This document shows positions 37,646 through 46,856 of a stretch of 64,000 nt of DNA, piece after piece. A program made the position numbers and the translations under genes. Positions within the stretch are counted from its first letter, which is position 1; every line of letters starts with the position of its first letter. Source of the DNA: Belliella kenyensis (lineage in GTDB: Bacteria; Bacteroidota; Bacteroidia; Cytophagales; Cyclobacteriaceae); contig NZ_JAKZGR010000002.1 of assembly GCF_022549675.1 (NCBI RefSeq), positions 248,001 through 312,000 of the forward strand, written 5' to 3'. The notes beneath the pieces were generated by a model. The model was not told the DNA's origin. It saw only the letters and a list, made by a program, of their open reading frames with translations, and made no database searches.

Positions 37646-38489
37646 TTATCTCTACAACGGGAAAGAACACCTGACCGACTTAAACCTTAATCTATACGAC
37701 TATGGGGCGAGAATGTATGATCCTGCTTTAGGGCGTTTTAGCAGGATAGACAGATTCTCTGAGAAGTACTTCGGAATGTCGCCTTATCAATATGCAGCCA
37801 ATAATCCCATAATTAATATAGATGTTAATGGTGATTGGATTTGGATTATTCATGAAGAGCAGAATTATAAATATGATCGAGGGAAACTCTATTCGTATGA
37901 TGAAAAAAATAACAAGTATGTTGAGTTTAATTCAGAAAACGATAGGTTTTTGTCAGGGTTGCTACAAGGCTTAAATGATTTGTCTTCAAAAACTAATCAT
38001 GGGAAAAACTTAGTCGGATTCTTTGCTAATGAAAAAAACAATGCATTTATTGAAATGGGAGTGGAAGGAGAAGGACATAGAGAGGGTTTTGGTGATATCA
38101 GTATTGATCCGTCTCTAAGAGGATCTAATATCCCTACTGAAAAGGGTGTTAAGGAAAGCCCTTTTTGGCTGGATTTGGGACACGAACTTGCTCATTCTAG
38201 AGATTTTTTAGTTAATGGGGAAAGTGTGTATGATACTTGGGTCAATAATCCTGATAGTCCGGGAAATCCATTTAGACAATCCGAGAAGTATGCTACTCAT
38301 ATTGAAAACAACATGAGAGCTCAAGCTGGGCTACCTTTAAGAACTCATTATGCAAGTCAAGGAAGTGGAGGGTATGAGCCCACAAGGATTTTAAATGCAA
38401 ATGGTACCAGTAAGTTCTTCAATGTTACTTTTCATTTTCGAGGAGTAGAAACAAAAACAAATATTCCAATTTCATACAAAAAGAAATGA
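37623..38489 (+). CDS. rhs tip with M91-like zinc metallopeptidase toxin
   Basis: The frame reads through YLYNGKEHLTD (from 37647), the rhs core (YDYGARMYDPALGRF, NPIINIDVNG) and a toxin domain with HELAH near residues 187-191. It ends with a segment resembling NleD/M91 peptidases (KYATHIENNMRAQAGLPLRTHY). The HExxH His residues bind zinc and Glu is catalytic. The only possible start is TTG 37623 inside the preceding immunity gene, so this is probably a silent cassette or one expressed by coupling. The first 55 bases after the boundary are identical to tip 1. Confidence 0.75.
   Translation: MNQFTQNSYLYNGKEHLTDLNLNLYDYGARMYDPALGRFSRIDRFSEKYFGMSPYQYAANNPIINIDVNGDWIWIIHEEQNYKYDRGKLYSYDEKNNKYVEFNSENDRFLSGLLQGLNDLSSKTNHGKNLVGFFANEKNNAFIEMGVEGEGHREGFGDISIDPSLRGSNIPTEKGVKESPFWLDLGHELAHSRDFLVNGESVYDTWVNNPDSPGNPFRQSEKYATHIENNMRAQAGLPLRTHYASQGSGGYEPTRILNANGTSKFFNVTFHFRGVETKTNIPISYKKK
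37647..37660 (+). repeat. rhs core boundary sequence, copy 4
   Basis: TATCTCTACAACGG lies one base after the stop codon of the preceding immunity gene. It is continuous with 55 bases identical to the start of tip 1 (20119-20173), so the match extends well beyond the minimal 14 bp. Confidence 0.8.
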
Positions 38490-39064
38490 TGATCAGGTTT
38501 TCGATAATTACTTTGGCTATAATTTTGTTTTTAAGTTCGTGTTCATTGAAAAGAATAATCAACGAGAAGATAAAGGAGGAATATTTAAATGATGATGGAA
38601 AAATGCTGGGAGGTGATTATGTTTATAAGAATAGGAAAGTTGTTTTGAACAAAGTTCCAAAAACATTTTTAAGAGAGTTTGATTCTCTGGTTCTCATTGA
38701 GCGTGTAGTACATCTTGAGACTAATTATAGTTGTGCGTTTTTTGGCGATTCAATGTTGTATTATTTAGCGAAGGGACTAGAGGATCCCCAGCTAATTGAT
38801 CTTGAAGTTAATACTGCGTACAACCCTCAGTTATCAATTTACATCTATGAAAAGATCAAAAAAGGAGAACTACAGGATATTTTGGAACAGTCGGAGAATT
38901 CCACCATAATGGTTCCTCCCATGTCAGTTTTTCTTACATTTGTTAAGAGAGATGGAAAAGGTGTCAGTGTGAAAGGATACAATTTAAAGGTTTTTAGGCC
39001 TTTAGAGGAGCTAATTAAGCTAGATTCTATTAAAACTAATATTAAGAAGAGAAGTTCTTCTTGA
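38486..39064 (+). CDS. Lipoprotein, immunity candidate for the M91-like tip
   Basis: The 192-aa product has a signal peptide and lipobox LSSC, so it should be membrane-anchored. It overlaps the toxin stop codon by 4 bp, a typical coupled toxin-immunity arrangement. The body is mixed alpha/beta with no recognised motif (FLREFDSLVLIERVVHLET, MVPPMSVFLTFVKRDGKG). It is the last gene of the rhs array. Confidence 0.66.
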   Translation: MMIRFSIITLAIILFLSSCSLKRIINEKIKEEYLNDDGKMLGGDYVYKNRKVVLNKVPKTFLREFDSLVLIERVVHLETNYSCAFFGDSMLYYLAKGLEDPQLIDLEVNTAYNPQLSIYIYEKIKKGELQDILEQSENSTIMVPPMSVFLTFVKRDGKGVSVKGYNLKVFRPLEELIKLDSIKTNIKKRSSS

Positions 39065-39232
39065 TTGTTGAAGAATCAATTTTAAATGGCATTATCTATC
39101 AAAGGTAATTGTATTGATACTCCACTTAGTAAAAAGGCAATCAACGCAATAGTGATTATGCAAATATGTAAATTAGTCTTTAAGAAACCAATAAACTAGG
39201 TATAGGTAGTAAAATACCAAATAAAAAAACAG

Positions 39233-40222
39233 ATGACCGTCAACCTGAATGATTTTGAGCGAGAAGCTGAGTGCTTTTACAAGAATGAACGTTACTCGGT
39301 TCGGGATAACGGAGCGGTATTACGACACCCTCGCAAAAACAAGCCATTGCGTAAATATGATAATCATTGGACTTTTGGAAAACCAAACAATAATGGTTAT
39401 TTGCTTATAGTTTCAGAGGTTGTTCATCGCATCGTAGCATGCGCTTTTTTAGGAGCACCTCCAACTACTCAACATATTGTTGATCACATCGACACAAATC
39501 GCCAGAACAATCGCCCTGAAAACCTCCGTTGGTTGACAAAATTGGAGAACATACTGAACAACCCGATTACGGTAAAAAAAATAGTACACCTCTGTGGAAG
39601 CATTGAGGCATTTCTCGAAGACCCATCAATATTAAAAAACCACATAAACGAAGATCGTAATTTTGGATGGATGAGAGCTGTTACTCCAGAAGAAGCTCGA
39701 ATATCTTGGGAGCGTTTGGGTAATTGGGCAGACAAGGAAAATGATGGCACTTCTTCTCAAGGTGGTTCATTGGGCGAATGGATATTCAAGGACAACCAAA
39801 ATCCATCCTCAAATATAGAAATTTCAGAATTCACAAATTCCCTTACACCAAATGCCGTTCAAAATAATTGGAAAACTCCATCCGAATTTCCTTGTTGCCC
39901 ACAGGGAGGTACTGGTAATCCAATAGAGACCTATGCAGCAAATCTTGGGATTGACGAAGTATTTTCTCGCAATAAATATTCAAACTCAATTGTTTCAGAT
40001 TTTGCGACATCCAAAGACGGGAATTCTTTGTGGATTATGTGTAAGAGCAGCGATGATAATGCAATAAAACCTTGGTCTTTGGCACAGGTAACTTTTGATA
40101 GCAATTTGTATGTTCATACAAACCTTGGAAGTTTTTCCAAGAAAGAAGGTGCAGAGAAACAGTTTACCCTTGCAAAAGGATTGGAATGGACAGGTGGAGA
40201 TACTTTTGAAGATTTTGCGTGA
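39233..40222 (+). CDS. HNH endonuclease-like protein
   Basis: The 329-aa product has an HNH domain in its first 110 residues: VHRIVACAFLG, HIVDHIDTNRQNNRPENLRWLTKLEN, the classic DH-N-N pattern of homing and phage HNH enzymes. It is preceded by a beta-rich NUMOD-like lead. The C-terminal half (about 165-329) is unrelated and unrecognised; it ends WTGGDTFEDFA. It may be a free-standing homing endonuclease or a nuclease effector. It sits between the rhs array and the mobilization genes with no close partner. Confidence 0.7.
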   Translation: MTVNLNDFEREAECFYKNERYSVRDNGAVLRHPRKNKPLRKYDNHWTFGKPNNNGYLLIVSEVVHRIVACAFLGAPPTTQHIVDHIDTNRQNNRPENLRWLTKLENILNNPITVKKIVHLCGSIEAFLEDPSILKNHINEDRNFGWMRAVTPEEARISWERLGNWADKENDGTSSQGGSLGEWIFKDNQNPSSNIEISEFTNSLTPNAVQNNWKTPSEFPCCPQGGTGNPIETYAANLGIDEVFSRNKYSNSIVSDFATSKDGNSLWIMCKSSDDNAIKPWSLAQVTFDSNLYVHTNLGSFSKKEGAEKQFTLAKGLEWTGGDTFEDFA

Positions 40223-40691
40223 AAACTGACAATGCCGAACTGATCAATACCCCCGATTACCACAATCTTTATCAGATCCTTCCAAGCTTAAAAATTGCAT
40301 TTTGGAGCAATCAGAAAGATGTAGGATTGTCTATGAGATTCTGCTCTTGAATTAAGTTCCGTAATCACCGTTTTGTCTTTTACTTGGAACGCGGAAGTCT
40401 TTTTTTTCTTTGGGATTTGAAGTGGAAATTCTCCTGTTTATAACCGTTAAAAGCAGCCGCTTTAAGATGAATTTTTCATTTCTCAAATACTAATGATTGC
40501 TTGAAGCTGTCCCTTTTATTTTCTATTCAATTTCTCAGCAATTTAGGATATCATCCCCCACACATGGCAAGAGACTACGGCATAAAGCCGTGGCGCTTTG
40601 CTTACTATTTATTCCGTTTCCTCTTGCATTCAGTGGAGGCTGAATCCTGGTGATGCTTCATAATTAAATCTTTAACCTAAAAGAAGAAATC
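40223..40691. other. Gene-free stretch with a degenerate copy of the mob upstream region
   Basis: No ORF. Bases 40236-40337 are an imperfect copy of 42239-42340 (shared blocks CAATCTTTATCAGATCC and TTGCATTTTGGAGCAATCAG). Near its end it has the hairpin ATTCAG/CTGAAT (about 40629-40646) before the ArdC gene. Confidence 0.6.
40236..40337 (+). repeat. Imperfect direct repeat, left copy
   Basis: Pairs with 42239-42340 across the ArdC gene; blocks of 16-20 identical bases are separated by mismatches. It is probably a duplicated oriT-proximal segment left by element recombination. Confidence 0.6.
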
Positions 40692-41600
40692 ATGAAGACT
40701 ATTGCAAAAAAACAAAAGAAGGATGTTTATCAGATGGTAACTGATCTGATTATTGAAAAGCTTGAAAATGGGATTGTCCCATGGAGACAAGTTTGGCAGG
40801 GAGGAGATATTCCTGCAAATTACATAACCAAGAAATGCTATAGAGGAATCAATATATGGATCCTGTTATCAGCCCAATTTGAAAAGCCGTACTTTTTAAC
40901 CTTTAAGCAAGCACAAAGCCTGAGAGGTTCGATTCGGAAAGGATCTAAGGGATTGCCAGTATGTTATTGGGGTTTCAGCTACTTTGATAAAAAGAGTGGA
41001 AGGAAGCTAATGGAGGAGGAAGCCAAGAAGATGCATCCTTCTAAAATCAGAAAGGTGGGGTTTCTAAAGTATTATACTGTTTTTAATATCAGCGATGTGG
41101 AAGGGGTTGAATTTGAGACTCCCAAAACTGTGACTTTGGAAAAGACTGAACCGATTGAAAGATGTGAGCAGATCATCAGGGAAATGGTCAACCCCCCGAA
41201 GATTATACATACAATCCCAGAAGCTTATTATTCGCCAGTATCAGATTGCATCAAAATGCCTGATAAAAAGCTTTTTGAATCTCAGGAGTTTTATTTTTCA
41301 GTGCTTTTCCATGAGCTTGTACATGCAACTGGCCATAAAGGTAGACTCAACAGGAAAGAAATTGTTGAATACAATGAATTTGGATCAGATGGATACAGTA
41401 GGGAAGAATTGACGGCGGAAATGGGAGCAAGTTACCTCTGCAACCATTCAGGGATCATGAATGAAAAGTTGTTGGACAATTCAGCAGCTTATATCAAAGT
41501 TTGGCTGGATAGGCTGAGATCCGACAAAAAGCTATTGCTCGAAGCAGCTTCAAAAGCCCAAAATGCTGTGGAGTATATTTTGACTAACTGTCCATTTTAA
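40692..41600 (+). CDS. ArdC-like antirestriction protein
   Basis: The 302-aa product has the ArdC N-terminal ssDNA-binding domain (VTDLIIEKLENGIVPWRQVW, NYITKKCYRGIN) and a C-terminal zincin domain with FHELVHATGHKGRL (HExxH plus downstream His). Such proteins coat incoming single-stranded DNA and protect it from host restriction during conjugation. Length is normal. It is followed by a clear terminator, so it is transcribed alone, as expected of an early-entry gene. Confidence 0.86.
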   Translation: MKTIAKKQKKDVYQMVTDLIIEKLENGIVPWRQVWQGGDIPANYITKKCYRGINIWILLSAQFEKPYFLTFKQAQSLRGSIRKGSKGLPVCYWGFSYFDKKSGRKLMEEEAKKMHPSKIRKVGFLKYYTVFNISDVEGVEFETPKTVTLEKTEPIERCEQIIREMVNPPKIIHTIPEAYYSPVSDCIKMPDKKLFESQEFYFSVLFHELVHATGHKGRLNRKEIVEYNEFGSDGYSREELTAEMGASYLCNHSGIMNEKLLDNSAAYIKVWLDRLRSDKKLLLEAASKAQNAVEYILTNCPF

Positions 41601-41606
41601 GAAGGG

Positions 41607-41630
41607 AAGGGGAGATCGTCCCCTTTTTTT
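41607..41630 (+). terminator. Terminator after the ArdC-like gene
   Basis: AAGGGGA and TCCCCTT are separated by five bases and followed by TTTTTT. Confidence 0.85.
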
Positions 41631-42028
41631 GGTCATTGTTTCAAGTAATCGTATTGATATATCCATCGCAAAATTCAACAAAAATTTCTAATACTCATAA
41701 AAGTATCTTCGGAATCAATTAGGGTTAAATATAGATAGTAATAATGTTTGATACAGCCAGTTTATAAATAGTCTACGAAATGCATAGACAATTAAGCCAA
41801 ATCTGGTTCTCGTCATAAAAAGGAGTGATTTTTTTTAAGACTTACACCTTTTTAAAATCTATATTTCTACAGCAAAAATCACCTAAAGATTTTTCCCTCA
41901 TAACCCTCTGATTTTGCAACCATTGGAGTAGTCCTCCCCAAAAAAAAACAACCCACTTCCAAATTGCAGTGGGATATATTCCTGTGAAAGTCATTCAATT
42001 TTGACCCATAAACCAAAATTGAAATGCC
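41631..42028. other. Gene-free stretch before the mobilization genes
   Basis: AT-rich, no ORF with protein-like content. A poly-A tract lies at 41941-41948. Confidence 0.45.
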
Positions 42029-42244
42029 ATGAATGGAACAAATGTAACCGCCGGATCTGGTGGCAAAGTACCACCTCTTTTTGACCATGTAAGGGACTAC
42101 TTCTCCCTCAAAGGAATATCTATAGATGAAGCAGAAATTTTCTACTATCACTTTGAATCTATGGATTGGGAAAGTGAAAATGGAACCCCTTTCAGCAACT
42201 GGAAAACCCTTGCCGATGATTGGATATGGAACCTTTTGAACTGA
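42029..42244 (+). CDS. Small mobile-element protein (replication-type helix motif)
   Basis: The 71-aa product contains the pattern AEIFYYHFESMDWESENGTPFSNWKTLADDW, a helical segment widespread at the C-terminus of phage and plasmid DnaD/helicase-loader-like proteins. It lies directly upstream of the oriT candidate and the mob genes. The first 25 residues (GTNVTAGSGGKVPPLFDHV) are unrecognised. It may be a stand-alone remnant or a small regulator of the element. Confidence 0.6.
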   Translation: MNGTNVTAGSGGKVPPLFDHVRDYFSLKGISIDEAEIFYYHFESMDWESENGTPFSNWKTLADDWIWNLLN

Positions 42245-42340
42245 TCAATCACACTCCGATTGCTGCAATCTTTATCAGATCCTTTCAAGGTCATGGATTG
42301 CATTTTGGAGCAATCAGCAAGATGTAGGATTGTCGGACGC
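42239..42340 (+). repeat. Imperfect direct repeat, right copy
   Basis: Pairs with 40236-40337. It lies between the 71-aa gene and the mobC-like gene. Confidence 0.6.
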
Positions 42341-42360
42341 CAATCCAATCTTGCCCTCAG

Positions 42361-42406
42361 CTCCGAAGTCGCAGAGGGGGATAAATCCTCCGAAGTCGGA
42401 TTTATC
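42361..42406. other. oriT candidate upstream of mobC
   Basis: CTCCGAAGTC is directly repeated at 42361 and 42388. GATAAATCC/GGATTTATC (42380-42388 with 42398-42406) forms an inverted repeat around the second copy. Its position just before mobC and the relaxase gene is where MOBP-type nic regions lie. Confidence 0.5.
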
Positions 42407-42422
42407 TCAAACTTAAGAATGT

Positions 42423-42818
42423 ATGAAAAAAAGAGCCGTAGAGTATCCAATAAAAAGAACTATCAGGTTCACTGAAAAAGAAGATGCAAAACTTGGAAAG
42501 CTACTCCAAAAAAGCACCTATTGTCAGACTTTAAGTGAGCTGATCCGTGATATGCTTTTCAAGAAAGAGATCACTGTCAATACGTATGACGCAAGCCTGC
42601 AAGAAGTCAAATTACAACTTGCAAGAATCAGAAACGAGCTTCAAGCTATAGGTGTCAACATCAATCAGATCGCCCGGTATTTCAACTCCTGTCAGGATGT
42701 GGAAGCCAAGCAGGCTTATGCGGAAAAGGTTGTGCCTCATTACAGTAATGTTAAAGGTAAGATAGAGGAACTGCTTGCCATTCTTTCCCAATTGTCCAGA
42801 CGATGGTTGCCAAAATAA
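42423..42818 (+). CDS. MobC-type mobilization accessory protein
   Basis: The 131-aa product has a ribbon-helix-helix-like N-terminus (RTIRFTEKEDAKLGKLLQ, TLSELIRDMLF) and the family's conserved second half (LQLARIRNELQAIGVNINQIARYFN). It binds oriT and recruits the relaxase. It overlaps the relaxase gene by 16 bp, so both are made together. Confidence 0.85.
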   Translation: MKKRAVEYPIKRTIRFTEKEDAKLGKLLQKSTYCQTLSELIRDMLFKKEITVNTYDASLQEVKLQLARIRNELQAIGVNINQIARYFNSCQDVEAKQAYAEKVVPHYSNVKGKIEELLAILSQLSRRWLPK

Positions 42819-44038
42819 CCACAGGGAAAAACATACGAGGTGCTTTGCATTACAACGAGAACAAACTGGAAAAAGGTGAAGCAGAAATATTGCTGGCTAG
42901 TAATTTTTCAGAGGGAGAAGAATTACTAGACTTCCATGATAAGCTTAGTCATTTTCGCTTGTTCACAGATAAAAATAAACGAACCAAAACCAATGCGGTA
43001 CATATCTCTCTGAATTTCTCACCTGACGACAAATTGGATGAAGAAAAGCTAAAGGACATTGCCATAAAGTACATGGAAGGAATCGGATTCGGAGAGCAGC
43101 CCTACCTAGTGTACCAGCATTTCGATGCAGCACACCCTCACATTCATGTCCTCACTACCAATATCAGGGAGGATGGTAAACGCATTGAAACCCACAACCT
43201 GGGAAAGAATCAATCTGAACTTGCCAGGAAATCCATAGAGGAAAGGTTTAGGCTGATAAAGGCCGAAGACCAAAAGAAGGAAAAGGCGTATATGCTCAGG
43301 CCTGTATCAATGGGAAAAGCCCAATATGGTCAATCAGAAACCAAAGTAGCCATAGCCAATATAGTGACAGAAGTAATGAGGACATACAAGTATACTTCAT
43401 TGGCGGAATTTAATGCAGCCTTGCGCCAGTTCAACGTATCAGCTTATCGAGGTGAACCAGAGTCGCGGATGTATCAGGAAAAAGGCTTGGTCTATTCCAT
43501 TTCTGATGGAGAGGGGAACAGGTTGGGTGTTCCCTTCAAGGCAAGTTCCATCCATTCCAAACCCACGCTCCAAAACCTTGAAAAACGGTTCGGACAGAAC
43601 AAGGAGCGAAGGAAACAACACAAAGCCAGAGCAGTCAAAACCATAGAGCATATCCTGACCAAACCGGAAGCAAAAGACTTGAATGGGCTTAAAGAGGCTC
43701 TTTCCAAAAAGGGAATCCATGCAGTTTTCAGAACCAACGACCAAGGATGGCTATACGGGGTGACTTTTGTGGACAATGTTACCCGGAGTGTATTTAACGG
43801 CAGTGACCTGGGCAAACATCTGAGTGCAAATGCGCTTCACCGAAGATTCAATGTTAGGGAAGAGGTCTCAATGGACGCTGATCAGAAAAATCAAAGCCCA
43901 GACGAAACTGTAACCGAAGAGCTAGCACAGGGTCGCTCATTGGTTGAAGAGATGATTCAGGGTTTGTTTGATGAGGTGCCAGGAGAATTCCTCTCAGAAA
44001 ACAGGCCCCGTCGAAAGAAGAAAAAACGTCGCAAATAA
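42803..44038 (+). CDS. Relaxase / mobilization nuclease
   Basis: The 411-aa product begins VAKITTGKNIRGALHYNENK, typical of Bacteroidota MOBP-like relaxases. The metal-binding triple-His motif is visible as HFDAAHPHIHVLTTN, and the catalytic Tyr is probably in the N-terminal LHYNENK segment. It should nick oriT and pilot the strand into a recipient. The C-terminus is basic (RPRRKKKKRRK). It appears intact. Confidence 0.88.
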   Translation: MVAKITTGKNIRGALHYNENKLEKGEAEILLASNFSEGEELLDFHDKLSHFRLFTDKNKRTKTNAVHISLNFSPDDKLDEEKLKDIAIKYMEGIGFGEQPYLVYQHFDAAHPHIHVLTTNIREDGKRIETHNLGKNQSELARKSIEERFRLIKAEDQKKEKAYMLRPVSMGKAQYGQSETKVAIANIVTEVMRTYKYTSLAEFNAALRQFNVSAYRGEPESRMYQEKGLVYSISDGEGNRLGVPFKASSIHSKPTLQNLEKRFGQNKERRKQHKARAVKTIEHILTKPEAKDLNGLKEALSKKGIHAVFRTNDQGWLYGVTFVDNVTRSVFNGSDLGKHLSANALHRRFNVREEVSMDADQKNQSPDETVTEELAQGRSLVEEMIQGLFDEVPGEFLSENRPRRKKKKRRK

Positions 44039-44053
44039 TCAAAATCAAAGCTC

Positions 44054-45277
44054 ATGGGAACAGGAGAAAACGAGGAAGCATTACGCAAGATCATAGACCT
44101 GACCAGAAAGGTAAGTTTCGGCATCTTGGCATTACACTTCTATGTGTACTGTTATGGGGCTTTTGATGCTTGGGGTTTCAGCCATCATATTTCGGATAGG
44201 GTACTTTTGAATCTTAAACGAACAGGGATCTTCAACCACATTTTGGTGACCAAAATTATGGCCTTGCTCTTATTGCTGGTTTCCTTGCTAGGGGCCGCAG
44301 GGAAGAAGGATGAGAAGATCCGATTTGCACATGCTGCTTTCCCTTTTTTTTTAGGTTTGTTGGTCTACCTATTCAGCCAGACCCTATTGAATCTGAGTTA
44401 CGAACAAGAGCTTATAGCCGCAATTTACATGGGAGTCTCGATCATTGGATATCTCTTGATCCTGACTGGTGGGGGATTGATGTCTAGGATGCTGAAGCTT
44501 CGCTTAAAAGACGATGTATTCAACCAACTCAATGAAACCTTTCCACAGGAAGAAAGACTATTGGCAAACGAGTATTCCGTAAATCTTCCTGCCCAGTATA
44601 ACTTGAAAGGAAAAATACGCAGTTCATGGATCAACATTATCAATCCATTCCGCTCATTGTTGGTTATCGGTACGCCGGGGGCTGGTAAGTCCTATTTCGT
44701 GATTCGACATGTGATTACCCAGCATATACAAAAGGGGTTTTCCATGTTCATCTATGATTTCAAATACGATGATCCTTCCATTATCGCCTACAACACCCTT
44801 CAAAAGTATAGGGACAGATACAAGAAAGAGCCAGCCTTTTATGTCATCAACTTTGATAAACTCTCCCATACCCATCGTTGCAATCCACTTGATCCAGAAA
44901 CCATGATGGACATCACCGATGCAGCAGAATCCTCCCGAACCATTATGCTTGGACTCAATCGAACATGGATAAGAAAGCAGGGAGACTTTTTCGTGGAATC
45001 CCCCATTAATTTCCTGACAGCAATAATTTGGTTTTTGAAGAAATTCAAAGGCGGACAGTACTGCACCCTTCCCCATGTGATTGAATTGATGCAGATCGAA
45101 TATGATTTGCTTTTTCCTGTATTACGTACAGAGCCTGAAATAGAGGTACTGATCAACCCATTTGTTATAGCCTATCTCAATGGAGCTACAGATCAATTGG
45201 AAGGACAGATTGCCAGTGCCAAGATTGCAATGGCAAGACTGGCATCTCCCCAGATATACTACGTGGCTATTCTTTGA
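44054..45277 (+). pseudogene. TraG/VirD4-like coupling protein, 3' truncated
   Basis: The frame encodes an N-terminal membrane domain (several helices, residues 20-140) and the start of the ATPase domain with Walker A GTPGAGKS near residue 210. It stops after 407 residues, whereas the family usually has about 600-700. The last native residues are SPQIYYV; the final AIL-stop is read from the repeat that begins at 45264. Walker B and the C-terminal half are missing, so it should be non-functional, and the mobilization element is disabled unless helped in trans. Confidence 0.82.
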
Positions 45278-45490
45278 GTTTTTTAATGAAATGTAATGCT
45301 GATTTTGATAATAGTGCTTCATGGTTACCTGGGTTTTAAGTTTTGACTACTATAAATATATAAAATAGAAAAAAGAAGTAGTTTTAATTTGCTCAAAAAA
45401 ACGCATGAAAAAATATGATTAATCTAATATTTTGCACTTTAGTAATACTTAATTTTTAATCAAGATCGCTATTAACTATGCTGAAATAGT
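45264..45490. repeat. Interspersed repeat R1, junction with truncated traG
   Basis: Begins TGGCTATTCTTTGAG and matches 49773-49977 (R2) and 55643-55869 (R3) closely. R1 and R3 continue to match through the following beta-propeller and peptide genes at a constant offset of 10,379 bp. At R1 the part that carries the 77-aa HTH gene in R2 and R3 is missing, replaced by traG. There is no transposase, so this is a module border, not an insertion sequence. Confidence 0.8.
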
Positions 45491-45578
45491 AATAAGTAAA
45501 AAAAGCATATTTCTCTTCATTGCGCATACATCAAAATGCTTATTTTCAGCTGTTTAAACACTTTTTTTATCAATAAAG

Positions 45579-46781
45579 TCAATACTTCTCCTTTAGCTTC
45601 ATTAGCATTATTACTGGATTATCCTCTTTATTTACGACTCCGATCCCATCTATTTCATTCTGCCCACTCTTTTTTATCCCAAATTCTGGTAATACAACAT
45701 GTACCAAATAATCTCCATAGGTTGGAGAATGTTTGATTGAATATGAAAATGAACATATATATACATTCTTAGGAAAACCTGTCACATCATTTTCAATTCT
45801 ACTTGTGTGGATAACTTTATTGGATGCTTTTAAATGGAGGTAATGATTCATCATTGTTTCCAGACTTATCTTTGAAGTTATAGGTAAAGGCGATCAGGGT
45901 AGGTTCATAAATATTGAGAACCGGCAAAAAAGCAAGTCCAGTTGCACCCTGCTCTAAATACTCTTTTTGTTCATTTGTATTTTTTTGCCCCAGAGAATTA
46001 TCAATTCCATATTTTCCGAAATCAACTGTTAGCAAGGGTTCCGCATTCATTTCAGAGAGCTTGAAAAATGTATTATTGTACATTAAAGTCACAATAATAT
46101 CACCAGCATTGTTTTGTATAAAACTTTCTGTATTGTAGGAAAAAGTACTGCCATTAGTTGTTATGTTTTTGTGGAAAAGAACTTTTTCAATTCCGTCTTT
46201 TGTTAAAATCACAATGTCACCATTTGTTTTTTCCCCATTCACTATATTGTCATTTTGCTGCGCTGCAAAATAGTAAATATCATTTTCACGCTTCCATGAA
46301 TTGGCCCTAGGAGCTATAAATTTATGATCATCCAGTAATTCAAATGAAATGTTCGCATATTTTATAATTCGGGATTTTTTATCGACAAAATCTATGATTT
46401 CCACGAATTTCTCGTCTTCACTTATAAAAACAGGACTTAATCTCTTTTACTCATCAGGGCCATCTCCTAATTTGGCTAATTTAGAGACAAATTTACCCTT
46501 CTTATCAAAAACCAATACTGCTGATTGACCATAATCAACCGCATATATGTATTGGCTCTTGATGATAACCTCTCCAACCCGTACCATGATACTTTCCTCA
46601 TTAGTTTCAAGTTTGATATATTCAATAGAATCAACCAAATCCGATAACAAGGTAACTTTATCTGCATCGTGGGGATTTACAAAATAAACATTAGCCTCAT
46701 CAGCTTTTTTTTTCTGGCAACCAATCGCTAAAAAGAAGTAAAAAAAGGCAGAATATATGTCGCCCTACTTATTTTGCACAT
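45579..46781 (-). pseudogene. 6-bladed beta-propeller lipoprotein, broken copy
   Basis: A near-identical copy of the intact gene at 55958-57160, with the same length because indels cancel. Lesions visible by comparison: an altered, frameshifted signal peptide near 46740, a nonsense codon in GPDE-stop near 46447 (TAA in place of TAT) and a one-base insertion near 45855. It must have been functional when duplicated and has decayed since. Confidence 0.85.
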
Positions 46782-46856
46782 ATTATTCTTATTATTAAAA
46801 CCTAAAGAAGTTTACCCATGGTAATATTTACTGTGTAAAAAGGTGTTTATTAATTT

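Noticed and set aside
41879..42151. Minus-strand 90-aa ORF
   Set aside because: It overlaps the plus-strand 71-aa gene, which has a recognisable helix motif, and its own product has no protein-like features.
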